Shown here piece by piece: positions 32,625 through 41,153 of a stretch of 64,000 nt of DNA. The notes beneath the pieces are model-generated. The model was not told the DNA's origin, searched no databases, and was given only the letters and a program-made list of their open reading frames with translations. The DNA is from Pseudomonas cichorii. GTDB lineage: Bacteria; Pseudomonadota; Gammaproteobacteria; Pseudomonadales; Pseudomonadaceae. Location of the stretch: NCBI RefSeq assembly GCF_018343775.1, contig NZ_CP074349.1, forward strand, positions 3,400,001-3,464,000. Reading direction: 5' to 3'. Position 1 is the stretch's first letter. Each line of letters opens with the position of its first letter. The translations under genes and the position numbers were made by a program.

Positions 32625-32907
32625 ACACCCTCCTCTTCCAATGAACATGTTCAGACCATGTGCGACCGCATCCAGGCGCATTGGTTGCAGACACAGGCCC
32701 ACACGCCGCAAAAGTCTGCCCCAGAGAACGAGTACATGCGCAGCCAAAAATCGTCACAAAACGTTTATTCGCATAGGCTATCGATAAACCGACATGATGC
32801 CTAAGTAGAAGTGTCACCCTGTGCGTGGAATGATCTACTGCACACGGCGTCCAGGCATTCGGCAACGCTCAGGATGATGCGCTGCTTTCACACGAGACGA
32901 GACAGAC

Positions 32908-33102
32908 ATGACAATCATATCCATCGATGCGGATATCAAGGCCAAATGGCCTCAGGGACATTGCTCGCACAGCCCGGGCACGGCAGAAGAGCTTACGATC
33001 ATTGCCGTCGACCTGCTGGTCAAGGAACTGGGCACCGAAGGTGCCCGAACCTTTCTCAGCCAGGTGCTGAGCAGGTACTCCCCGGCGGAGCTACCTGCCT
33101 GA
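32908..33102 (+). CDS. Small hypothetical protein
   Basis: 64 aa, with a balanced amino-acid composition and a likely helical C-terminal half (ELTIIAVDLLVKELGTEGARTFLSQVLSR). A GA-rich stretch (GAGACGAGACAG) lies ahead of the ATG. It converges on the nucleoside hydrolase gene with 11 bases between. No family recognised. Confidence 0.55.
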   Translation: MTIISIDADIKAKWPQGHCSHSPGTAEELTIIAVDLLVKELGTEGARTFLSQVLSRYSPAELPA

Positions 33103-33113
33103 AGCACAACAAC

Positions 33114-34139
33114 TCACTTCAAACGGGCCAACCGGCTGGTCAGCAGATCGAAAAAGCCTTGGGCGTCGCCATTCTCGACCCAGAACACGTTCTGTGGCTG
33201 TTTGAGCGTGCCGTGCCAGTCTGCGACGGTCTGACCAAAGCCGATGCCATCGCGGCTATCGATGGCCAGGTTGATCTGCCGACCTGAAAACAGCTCCGGC
33301 TGAAGCAGCCAGGCAATCACGCTCGCATCATGGACAGGCCCGCCAGGCAGGCCGTAATGCTCCATATCCAGCTTGACGTACTCATCGAGAATGCCACCGA
33401 CCAGCTTGCCAGCCTGATTGCCCAGTGCGGCGATCTTCTGCAGACGCTGCTCGCTGGTCAGGATCTTGTGGGTCACGTCCAACGGCACATAGGTCAGCTT
33501 GACGCCGCTTGCCAGGACGATCTGCGCCGCATGAGGATCGGCGAACAGGTTGAACTCGGCAGTCGGCGTGATGTTGCCGCCATTGAAGTGCGCGCCGCCC
33601 ATGACCACGACTTCCTTGATCCCCTGGGTGATTTCAGGTGCCTGAACCAGTGCCAGCGCCAGATTGGTCTGTGGACCGAGCATGGCAATGGTGATGCTGT
33701 GCGGCTCGGCTTTTTTCAGCGTGTCGATCAGGTAATTGACGGCGTTCCCTTCGGCCAGCCCCTTTGCAGGTTCGTGGATCGGCACACCCGGCAACCCTTC
33801 CTGGCCATGCACGTTTTCGGCATAGATCGGCGTACGTACCAGAGGCTTTGGCGCACCGGCATAGACTGGAACTTCCTCACGCCCCGCCCACTCGCGGGCA
33901 AGCCGGGCATTGCGCGAGGTCTTGTCCAGACGCACATTGCCTGCCACCGTGGTGATCGCCATCACGTTCAGTTCTTCTGGAGAGGCCAGCGCCAGCAGCA
34001 ATGCGACCACATCGTCAGCCCCCGGATCGGTGTCGATGATCAGGTTGCGCTTTTCAGCCGCCTGCGCGGCACTCATACCGAGAATGGACAAAAGCGATAG
34101 GCTCCACAGTAGTTGCCTGGAAAATTTCAATACCTGCAT
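33114..34139 (-). CDS. Exported inosine/uridine-preferring nucleoside hydrolase
   Basis: 341 aa. Signal peptide with cleavage near AQA (about 27), so the enzyme acts in the periplasm. The calcium-binding nucleoside-hydrolase signature DTDPGADD is at 36-43, with further family landmarks TTVAGNVRLDKTSRNA, HGQEGLPG, ITIAMLGPQTNLALAL and VVMGGAHFNGGN. Cleaves the N-glycosidic bond of nucleosides to base plus ribose. It is the last gene of the ribose operon, 25 bases after rbsD, which fits the supply of ribose to RbsB in the same compartment. Confidence 0.93.
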   Translation of the reverse strand: MQVLKFSRQLLWSLSLLSILGMSAAQAAEKRNLIIDTDPGADDVVALLLALASPEELNVMAITTVAGNVRLDKTSRNARLAREWAGREEVPVYAGAPKPLVRTPIYAENVHGQEGLPGVPIHEPAKGLAEGNAVNYLIDTLKKAEPHSITIAMLGPQTNLALALVQAPEITQGIKEVVVMGGAHFNGGNITPTAEFNLFADPHAAQIVLASGVKLTYVPLDVTHKILTSEQRLQKIAALGNQAGKLVGGILDEYVKLDMEHYGLPGGPVHDASVIAWLLQPELFSGRQINLAIDSRDGIGFGQTVADWHGTLKQPQNVFWVENGDAQGFFDLLTSRLARLK

Positions 34140-34164
34140 GATTTACTCCCTGTTAAAGACTTCC

Positions 34165-34569
34165 TTAGAAAACTACGCCGGCCACCAAAGCCACATTGCT
34201 ATACGGCTGGCATTCCCCGCTACGCACGATAGCCTTGGCGCTACGGCTCAAGACTTTCAATTCTTCATGACTCACCCAGCGCTGCTGGCCCAGTTGTTCA
34301 TCAAGTGCCAGGGCCTCGATCACTCGCAGCCCCGGAGGCTGTACGTTCACCATCTCGCTGGCCAGCACATGGCTTTCGACCTGCATTTCCGACAGCACGA
34401 CATCCAGCACACTGGCGAAATCCGGCACGCCCTGGGTCAAAGCCAGGTCGATCAGTTCGACACCCGCAGGCACGGGCATGCCGGCGTCGACGATCATGAG
34501 GATATCGCCATGCCCCAGTGAAGCAATCACACGGGACAAGGCAATATTGAGAAGAGGTGTCTTTTTCAT
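34165..34569 (-). CDS. rbsD: D-ribose pyranase
   Basis: 134 aa, standard length. Converts beta-pyranose to furanose ribose so that ribokinase can use it. Family motifs: [22 protein letters not shown] at the N-terminus (active-site His20), DAGMPVP and the C-terminal [18 protein letters not shown]. Overlaps rbsK by four bases (ATGA). Confidence 0.96.
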   Translation of the reverse strand: MKKTPLLNIALSRVIASLGHGDILMIVDAGMPVPAGVELIDLALTQGVPDFASVLDVVLSEMQVESHVLASEMVNVQPPGLRVIEALALDEQLGQQRWVSHEELKVLSRSAKAIVRSGECQPYSNVALVAGVVF

Positions 34570-35486
34570 GAGGCTTTGAATTCCTGCACTTCATCGAATG
34601 TCGGTATCGAAGGCTGAGCACCGGCACGGGTAACAGACAGTGCCGCCGCAACCTGAGCAAAACGGATCGCTTCGGACTCGCTCCTGCCTTGCGAAAGAGC
34701 CGAGGCAAAACCGCCGACAAAGGTATCACCTGCCGCGGTCGTATCAACAGCCTTCACCGGCTGCGCTGGCACGTGCTCAAAACCCTGGGCATTGGCCAGC
34801 AGGCTACCCTGCTCTCCCAATGTGATGATGACATTACGAGCCCCGGCCGCCAGCAGCGCTTTCGCCGCCTCCTGTGCCGACACAGGCGAATCCACCACGA
34901 TTCCTGTCAGCGCCTGCGCCTCGCTTTCATTGGGAATCAGGTAGTCAATCAACCCGTACCACTCTTGCGGCAAGGGCGAGGAAGCCGGTGCAGGATTGAG
35001 AATGACGGTCTTGCCCAGCTCACGGGCACGGGACAAGGTGTAGTGGACCGTTTCCATCGGCACTTCGAGCTGGCATATGACCACTTCGGCAGCGACCAAC
35101 AGCGCATCGAACACCCCGATCAGAGAAGGCGTCAGTTGAGCATTCCCCCCGGCGACAATAATGATCGCGTTCTGGCTGTTGTCATCCACCACAATCGAGG
35201 CAATACCGGTGGACACACCGGACACCGACGTGACTGCGCGACAATCGATGCCTTCTGCCAGCAACGCGCCGCGCAACTGTTCGCCATAGGCATCTTCACC
35301 CACGCATCCGATCATCGCCACGCTGCCACCCAGGCGAGCAGCCGCCACGGCCTGATTGGCTCCCTTGCCGCCGGGCACGGTCATGAAGGATTCTCCGGCA
35401 AGGGTTTCACCGGGTCGCGGCAAACGCTGGGCGCGAATCACCAGGTCCATGTTGAGGCTGCCAACTATCACTATTTTTGCTTGCAT
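34566..35486 (-). CDS. rbsK: Ribokinase
   Basis: 306 aa PfkB-family sugar kinase that makes ribose 5-phosphate from ribose and ATP. Substrate-binding GSLNMDLV and [16 protein letters not shown] at the N-terminus; ATP/anion-hole motif [14 protein letters not shown] with catalytic Asp near the C-terminus. 24 bases after rbsR and overlapping rbsD. Confidence 0.96.
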   Translation of the reverse strand: MQAKIVIVGSLNMDLVIRAQRLPRPGETLAGESFMTVPGGKGANQAVAAARLGGSVAMIGCVGEDAYGEQLRGALLAEGIDCRAVTSVSGVSTGIASIVVDDNSQNAIIIVAGGNAQLTPSLIGVFDALLVAAEVVICQLEVPMETVHYTLSRARELGKTVILNPAPASSPLPQEWYGLIDYLIPNESEAQALTGIVVDSPVSAQEAAKALLAAGARNVIITLGEQGSLLANAQGFEHVPAQPVKAVDTTAAGDTFVGGFASALSQGRSESEAIRFAQVAAALSVTRAGAQPSIPTFDEVQEFKAS

Positions 35487-35510
35487 GGCTCATTCGCTCG
35501 GCGCTGTATT

Positions 35511-36533
35511 TCAGCGCAACTCATTGAAGGCATTGTTCGGCGGCGCAGTGGATTCACGCACCACGACACTGGGAGTTACAAGGCGTCTGCCGGGCAATTC
35601 GGTCGAGGCTCCGACAATCCTGGACAACAGCATTTCTGCTGCTGTTTCCCCCAGTTGCATGATCGACTGCCCGACAGTGGTCAACGCGGGATAGACATAG
35701 CGACTCATCTGGATATCGTCGAAACCGATCACCGACAGCTCACGGGGAACCGGAATATTGCGCTCGGCCGCTGCTCGCAACACGCCAATGGCAATCACGT
35801 CGTTGCCAGCAAAAATGGCGGTAGGCCGATGGCCAGCCAACAGACCGACCGCCGCCTCATGACCGGCAGAGCTGGTGAAATCACTGTGGATCGTCCATTC
35901 AGGCAGCACCTCGATACCCGCTTCCTGCATGGCGCGCCGATAACCGACAAAACGCATATCGGCCACCACCGTATTGTCCGGCCCGCCGATGCAGGCAATA
36001 TCGCGATGCCCCAGATCGAGCAAGTGACGGGTCGCCAGGTAGGCGCCGTGCTCGTGGTCGATACGTACCATGTCGGCATCGATGCCCTCAAGCTCGCGGT
36101 CGACAATCACCAGGGGCGTGCGCACCTCTGCCAGACCGCCCGCGATACTGACATCGCCGCCCACCGAGGACACGATCAGGCCGTCGACACGCATCTCCAG
36201 CAGCACGCGCAAGTAGTTGCGCTGCTTTTCCGGATTGTCGTCGGAGTTGCAGAGGATCACGCAAAAGCCGTTACGCTCGCAATGATCCTCGATCCCTCGC
36301 GCCAGTTCGGCGAAGTAAGGGTTGATACCGTTGGGAATCAACAGCCCGATCGTCGAGGTGGTCTTGGCCTTGAGCGAACGGGCAACGGCGCTGGGCACAT
36401 AATCGAGTTGGGCAATGGCCGCCTCGACCTTGATCCGGACCGGATCACTCACCGGGCGGGTCTTGTTCAGCACATGGGACACCGTGGTGTAGGAAATCCC
36501 TGCCAGCGCCGCGACGTCTTTGATGGTTGCCAT
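35511..36533 (-). CDS. rbsR: LacI-family ribose-operon repressor
   Basis: 340 aa. LacI-type helix-turn-helix at the very N-terminus (IKDVAALAGISYTTVSHVLN), hinge helix PSAVARSLKAKTT, then a periplasmic-binding-protein-like sugar domain. It is embedded in the operon between rbsC and rbsK. The likely operator is the palindrome at 40146-40159 upstream of rbsB. Confidence 0.94.
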   Translation of the reverse strand: MATIKDVAALAGISYTTVSHVLNKTRPVSDPVRIKVEAAIAQLDYVPSAVARSLKAKTTSTIGLLIPNGINPYFAELARGIEDHCERNGFCVILCNSDDNPEKQRNYLRVLLEMRVDGLIVSSVGGDVSIAGGLAEVRTPLVIVDRELEGIDADMVRIDHEHGAYLATRHLLDLGHRDIACIGGPDNTVVADMRFVGYRRAMQEAGIEVLPEWTIHSDFTSSAGHEAAVGLLAGHRPTAIFAGNDVIAIGVLRAAAERNIPVPRELSVIGFDDIQMSRYVYPALTTVGQSIMQLGETAAEMLLSRIVGASTELPGRRLVTPSVVVRESTAPPNNAFNELR

Positions 36534-36534
36534 A

Positions 36535-37518
36535 TCAGCCCTGCCGCCGCGCCCGGTGGCTACGATAAGTATCCAGGACCACCGCGATCACGATCACGGC
36601 ACCGGTGATGATGCGTTTGGTGGGCTCCGATGCACCGATCTGCGCAAGACCTGCTGCCAGCACGGAAATGATCAGCACGCCAAAGAAAGTGCTGATAATC
36701 GAGCCGCGCCCACCCATCAGGCTGGTTCCGCCAATCACCACCGCCGCGATGACTTGCAGTTCCAGGCCCGCACCGGCATTGGGATCAGCCGCTTCCAGTC
36801 GGGATATCTGGAACAGCGCCGCCACACCGGCCAGCAGGCCCATGAGCGAAAACACCAGAATCTTGTAAGGCTTGGGATTGATCCCCGCCAGACGCACGGC
36901 TTCTTCGTTGGTGCCGATCCCGATCAGGTAACGACCGAATACCGTGCGCGTCAGCACCGCCTGGGCAATGAAGATCACCAGCAGCGCGATCACGAACGAG
37001 GGAGAAATCCCGAAGGCCAACGGGTTGGACAGCCAGGCGAAGGAGTCACCGATGTAGGCCGTGCGCGAATCCGTCATCTGATACGCAACGCCACGCGCCA
37101 TTTCCAGCACGCCCAACGACACGATAAAGGACGGGATTCGCCATGCGACGGTGATCGAGCCGGTAATGGTGCCCGCCAGGGTTGCGCAAGCGATGCCCAG
37201 CAAGGCCGCGGGGAATACGCTCCAGCCCCAGCCCAGAATGGCAACACTCACCGCCGAAGCGGCCAGTGCCAGAACCGAACCCACCGAGAGGTCAATACCA
37301 CCGATGATCAACACCAGCGTCATGCCAACCGCCAGCACCATCAAGTCCGGAATCTGGTTGGCCAGGGTACTGAAGGTCTGGTATGACAGGAAGTGATCGC
37401 TCAGTAGCGAGAACAGTACAATCATCGCCAGCAAGGCGCCCGCCAGCCCGAGGTAAGTGCCGAGGCCGAAATAATTCCGGGCCGCTGAAGGCTGCGTCTG
37501 GGAAACAGGGTTATTCAT
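36535..37518 (-). CDS. rbsC: Ribose ABC transporter permease
   Basis: 327 aa, with eight to ten membrane helices and the BPD_transp_2 family motif around GIDLSVGSVLALAASAV and the cytoplasmic loop GTNEEAVRLAGINPKPYKI. Overlaps rbsA by four bases (ATGA). Forms the membrane channel of the RbsABC importer. Confidence 0.95.
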   Translation of the reverse strand: MNNPVSQTQPSAARNYFGLGTYLGLAGALLAMIVLFSLLSDHFLSYQTFSTLANQIPDLMVLAVGMTLVLIIGGIDLSVGSVLALAASAVSVAILGWGWSVFPAALLGIACATLAGTITGSITVAWRIPSFIVSLGVLEMARGVAYQMTDSRTAYIGDSFAWLSNPLAFGISPSFVIALLVIFIAQAVLTRTVFGRYLIGIGTNEEAVRLAGINPKPYKILVFSLMGLLAGVAALFQISRLEAADPNAGAGLELQVIAAVVIGGTSLMGGRGSIISTFFGVLIISVLAAGLAQIGASEPTKRIITGAVIVIAVVLDTYRSHRARRQG

Positions 37519-39068
37519 GAGTCATTCCTGGGCGCCGCTTCGCTAAGCAACGCATCACGTTTTTGATAGCCGGCAAAAGCAGCGGCGAGCAGTTGATCCT
37601 GAGTCCAGTTGTCGCGCTCGAAGGTATCGATCAGGCGACCTGCCGACAGCACGCCAATGCGGTCACAGATCAACATGAGTTCGCGCAGATCGCTGGACAC
37701 CACCACCAGCGCTCGCCCCTGGCGAGTCAGTTCGCCCAATAGCGCGTAGATGTCGAACTTGGCTCCCACATCGATACCCCGCGTGGGCTCATCGAACAGC
37801 ATCACCGGGCAGTCACGCTCCAGCCAGCGACCGATCACTACCTTCTGCTGATTGCCGCCGGAAAGCTCCGAAACCAGTTGCGCCGGGCTGGAGCTGCGGA
37901 TACGCATGGCCGCGACCTGCCGCTGCGCCAAGGCCAGCTCATCCCGGGCACTGACCACACCGCCGCGAGAGATGGCCGGCATATTGCCCAGCGCGACGTT
38001 GGCGCTGATCGACTGCGACATCAGCAGGCCCTCGCCCTTGCGGTCTTCGGTGATCAGCGCAATGCCATGCTCTACGGCATCGGCCGGTGAGCGGATGGTC
38101 ACCTCACGCAATGGCTGGCCCACTTCGATGCTGCCGGTATCGGCCTTGTCGGCACCGTAGATCAGACGCAAAAGCTCGGTTCGTCCCGCGCCGATCAGGC
38201 CGGAAATACCGAAAATCTCGCCGCGGCGAACCTGAAACGAAACGTCCTGCACCTTGCCAGCACGCCCCAGGCCCTTGACCGACAGCGCGACCTCACCAAT
38301 CTGCCGAGCCCCCATGTCGATGTGCTCACCCAGCTCTCGCCCGACCATCAGCGTGACCAGTTGCTCGCTGTCATAGCGGGCAATAGGCTCCACGCAGACC
38401 AGCTTGCCGTCACGCAACACAGCAATGCGCTGGGCGACCCTGGCCAGTTCCTCAAGACGGTGGGAGATATAAATGATCGAGACGCCACGCGCCTGCAGGC
38501 GACTGACCTGCTCGAACAGCATCTCGACTTCCCGCGACGTCAGCATCGCGGTCGGCTCATCGAGAATCAGCACATGACAATCGCCTGCCAGGTTACGGGC
38601 GATTTCAACCATCTGCTGGTGGCCGATACCAAGATCGCCGACCAGCGTATCCGGGTCGATGGCTTCCAGCCCGACTTGAGCCATGGCCTTGATAGCGTTT
38701 TCGCGCAGAACCTTGCGATCGATCCAGCCCAGGCACCGTGGCATGTCATCCAGAAACAGGTTTTCAGCCACCGTCAGGGTCGGCAGCAGGTTCAACTCCT
38801 GCATGACCATGCGCACGCCCAGCTTTTCAGCCTGCGTACGGTTTGCCGGCTGATAAGGCTGGCCCTGGAAAGACATCACACCGGCATCCGGCACGACCAG
38901 CCCGCCGATGATCTTCGACAAAGTGCTTTTGCCTGCGCCGTTCTCGCCGGTCAAGGCCAGCACTTCGCCGCGCATCAGCGTCAGATCGATATCGCCAAGC
39001 ACCGGTTGGGCGTAGGTCTTGCCGATACCGCTGATGGACAGAACAGCATCCTGGACAGGTGCTGACAT
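37515..39068 (-). CDS. rbsA: Ribose ABC transporter ATP-binding protein (two ATPase domains)
   Basis: 517 aa with tandem ATPase domains. Domain 1: Walker A GENGAGKST (about 40-48) and Walker B HVLILDEPTAML. Domain 2: variant Walker A region ISGLIGAGRTELLR, signature LSGGNQQKVVIGRWL, Walker B VMLFDEPTRGIDVGAK. The degenerate second Walker A is normal for sugar importers of this family. Powers RbsC. Confidence 0.95.
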   Translation of the reverse strand: MSAPVQDAVLSISGIGKTYAQPVLGDIDLTLMRGEVLALTGENGAGKSTLSKIIGGLVVPDAGVMSFQGQPYQPANRTQAEKLGVRMVMQELNLLPTLTVAENLFLDDMPRCLGWIDRKVLRENAIKAMAQVGLEAIDPDTLVGDLGIGHQQMVEIARNLAGDCHVLILDEPTAMLTSREVEMLFEQVSRLQARGVSIIYISHRLEELARVAQRIAVLRDGKLVCVEPIARYDSEQLVTLMVGRELGEHIDMGARQIGEVALSVKGLGRAGKVQDVSFQVRRGEIFGISGLIGAGRTELLRLIYGADKADTGSIEVGQPLREVTIRSPADAVEHGIALITEDRKGEGLLMSQSISANVALGNMPAISRGGVVSARDELALAQRQVAAMRIRSSSPAQLVSELSGGNQQKVVIGRWLERDCPVMLFDEPTRGIDVGAKFDIYALLGELTRQGRALVVVSSDLRELMLICDRIGVLSAGRLIDTFERDNWTQDQLLAAAFAGYQKRDALLSEAAPRNDS

Positions 39069-39121
39069 AAGGTTCTCCCGACGCCTGCCCGGTTCAGGCA
39101 GGCGCCATTACCAGACAGAGA

Positions 39122-40078
39122 TCAGGGTTTGGTGACGAGTTCGACGGGGGTTTCGATCACGCCATTGACGCTATCGACCGGCTGCTTCCTGACCAGTTTC
39201 AAGGCCGCTTCGATACCGAAAACCGCCTGTTTGGCAGCGGACTGATCAGCAGTGGCCAGCACTCGACCATCCTTGAGCATCGGCTTGATGGCGTTGATAT
39301 TGTCGTAACCGACCACCGCCACCTTACCCGCCTTGCCTGCAGCACGCACCGCCGACACTGCACCCAGCGCCATGTTGTCGTTGCCCGCCAGCAGCGCCTT
39401 GAGGTTTGGATACTCATTGAGCATGGCGGCAGCAACGGCGTTGCCCTTGTCGATTTCCCAGTTACCGGACTGCACGGAAACAATCTTCAATTGCGCCGCT
39501 TCCATGGCGTCCTTGAAGCCAGCGGTACGTTGCTGGGCATTGGTGGTGGTCGGCACACCTTCAATGATGCCGACTTCATCGCCTGCCTTCAGATCCTTGG
39601 CCAGGTACTCACCCACCAGACGAGCGCCCTTGCGGTTATCCGGGCCTACAAAAGGCACTTCGATGTTTTTGCTTTTCAGCACGGAGGCATCAAGCTGGTT
39701 ATCAATGTTGACGACCTGGATACCGGCATCCATCGCCTTCTTGATCACCGGCACCAGCGCCTTGGAGTCGGCAGGCGCGATGACCAGTGCATCAACCCTG
39801 GAGACGATCATCTGCTCGACGATACGGATCTGACTGGCCGTATCGGACTCATCCTTGATGCCGTTGGAAACCAGGTCGAAGTCGTTGGAATGTTCTTTCT
39901 GGTAGGCCTTGGCACCCTCTTCCATGGTGCGGAAGAACTCGTTGGCCAGTGATTTCATGACCAGAGCGACCTTGGGCTTTTCAGCCTCCTGCGCATGGAC
40001 GAAAGAGAGGGGCGTGACTGCCGTGGCGGCAGAGAGAATAGCGGCAGCGAGAAGACGTCCAGCGAATGGCAGCTTCAT
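39122..40078 (-). CDS. rbsB: Periplasmic ribose-binding protein
   Basis: 318 aa from ATG 40078, preceded by GGAGATGAACTC. Signal peptide cleaved near VHA (about 28). The mature protein is a class I sugar-binding protein (KVALVMKSLANEFFRTMEEG; DALVIAPADSKALVPVI; LLAGNDNMALGAVSAVRAAG). First gene of the operon and probably the most highly expressed. The frame runs 24 codons further upstream through the operator, so that start is rejected. Confidence 0.95.
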   Translation of the reverse strand: MKLPFAGRLLAAAILSAATAVTPLSFVHAQEAEKPKVALVMKSLANEFFRTMEEGAKAYQKEHSNDFDLVSNGIKDESDTASQIRIVEQMIVSRVDALVIAPADSKALVPVIKKAMDAGIQVVNIDNQLDASVLKSKNIEVPFVGPDNRKGARLVGEYLAKDLKAGDEVGIIEGVPTTTNAQQRTAGFKDAMEAAQLKIVSVQSGNWEIDKGNAVAAAMLNEYPNLKALLAGNDNMALGAVSAVRAAGKAGKVAVVGYDNINAIKPMLKDGRVLATADQSAAKQAVFGIEAALKLVRKQPVDSVNGVIETPVELVTKP

Positions 40079-40145
40079 GAGTTCATCTCCGATGTTGTGA
40101 TTATTTTTCGGGCGAACGACGCAGGATCGAACATTGGGCTCGATA

Positions 40146-40159
40146 CGCAAACGTTTGCG
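40146..40159. promoter_or_regulatory. LacI-type operator, probable RbsR site
   Basis: Perfect 14-base palindrome CGCAAACGTTTGCG, 67 bases upstream of rbsB. The central CG step and half-site are typical of LacI-family operators. Confidence 0.82.
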
Positions 40160-40348
40160 AGTGAGAACTATGAAGAAAGCGTGCTGCTTTTGTCAATTAA
40201 CATAAAGCCAGCCGGCAGCACTGCCGACCAAGAGAAAATGCCACTGAAAAGACGGAAAAAAGACAGAAAAATCAATAAACAGCGATACACCCCCAAACAC
40301 AAGCACCTGATCCTACATAAGAGTTGCGAAAGATCCGACAGTGAAATA

Positions 40349-40364
40349 CTGTATGCCCGTACAG
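40349..40364. promoter_or_regulatory. LexA (SOS) box
   Basis: CTGTATGCCCGTACAG has both consensus half-sites (CTGT-N8-ACAG) exactly. It lies 22 bases upstream of the GTG start of the DUF1654 gene, where LexA would block the promoter. The ATG inside the box is therefore not the gene start. Confidence 0.8.
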
Positions 40365-40385
40365 CAACCCAAGGGATCTTTTTTC

Positions 40386-40640
40386 GTGGCAAGACAAAGC
40401 GCAGCAGTGACCCCCTCCCTTCCCGGCTCCTACGAACGCCTTGGCATCCGGGTGCAAAAAATCATCAACTCGACTACCGCCCAGAAAGCCAGGGCTGCCC
40501 TGATCTTTCGCCAGCCCGACGAGCCGGAAGACGACTGGGCTCAGTTGCTGGAAGAAATAGCCGAGAACGATAACGTCACCCTCGCCTGGCGCGATGACGG
40601 CGGCGTGCAAATTTTCTGGACATTGCCGAAGGAAGACTGA
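40386..40640 (+). CDS. DUF1654 protein, probably SOS-regulated
   Basis: 84 aa from a GTG at 40386; AAGGGA lies about ten bases upstream. Family landmarks: [20 protein letters not shown], then [19 protein letters not shown] and [18 protein letters not shown]1654 proteins are small, soluble and mainly from pseudomonads, with no known activity. The LexA box immediately upstream suggests induction by DNA damage. It is four bases before the endA fragment, so the two genes form one transcript. Confidence 0.8.
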   Translation: MARQSAAVTPSLPGSYERLGIRVQKIINSTTAQKARAALIFRQPDEPEDDWAQLLEEIAENDNVTLAWRDDGGVQIFWTLPKED

Positions 40641-40644
40641 CGGC

Positions 40645-41049
40645 ATGATGGTTCGATTTTCTGCCCTGTTCTGCACCACTCTGTTTCTCATTGTTCCACT
40701 GACCGTACAAGCCGATGCTCCGCGAACCTTCAGCGAGGCGAAGAAAATCGCCTGGGGCCTCTATGCGCCTCAAGCGACCGAGTTCTATTGCGGGTGCAAA
40801 TACACTGGCAAGCAGGTCGATCTTGCTGGCTGTGGTTATGTGCCACGCAAGAACGCCAACCGCGCCAAACGCATCGAGTGGGAACATATCGTGCCCGCCT
40901 GGCAGATTGGCCACCAACGCCAGTGCTGGCAGGATGGCGGTCGAAAAAACTGCGCAAAGAATGATGACATCTATAAACGTGCCGAAGCCGACTTGCACAA
41001 TCTGGTGCCGAGCATCGGAGAGGTTTATCCGAGAGAGTCCCGTTTCTAA
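40645..41049 (+). pseudogene. endA: Endonuclease I, truncated at the C-terminus by an island insertion
   Basis: 134 aa with signal peptide (cleaved near VQA). The EndA/Dns family sequence is clear: [43 protein letters not shown] with the catalytic WEHIVPA, and [12 protein letters not shown]. Intact family members are about 230 aa and continue after GEV with NGDR and the remaining catalytic residues. Here the match ends at GEV and foreign codons (YPRESRF) lead to a stop. The integrase operon begins 105 bases later, so integration cut the gene. The catalytic His motif is kept but about 100 residues are missing, so activity is doubtful. Confidence 0.85.
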
Positions 41050-41055
41050 GAAACG
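41041..41055. repeat. Palindrome at the island edge, candidate attachment site
   Basis: Perfect 7-1-7 inverted repeat CGTTTCT-A-AGAAACG, placed exactly at the end of the truncated endA. Flanks extend the symmetry imperfectly (CTGAGAGAG-like left against CTGTGAGA-like right, read outward). Paired half-sites around a short spacer are what tyrosine recombinases bind. Confidence 0.5.
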
Positions 41056-41153
41056 TTGACACTCTTTCCCCTGCCACATTGACAGCAACATAACCCGCTG
41101 ATTAGCTTGGCTTTATGAAGCGATTGGTGCTTCACGTGATCGGAAGCTAAGCA

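Noticed and set aside
34689..36608. 639-codon frame opposite rbsK-rbsR
   Set aside because: Antisense to two well-identified genes and crosses their boundary.
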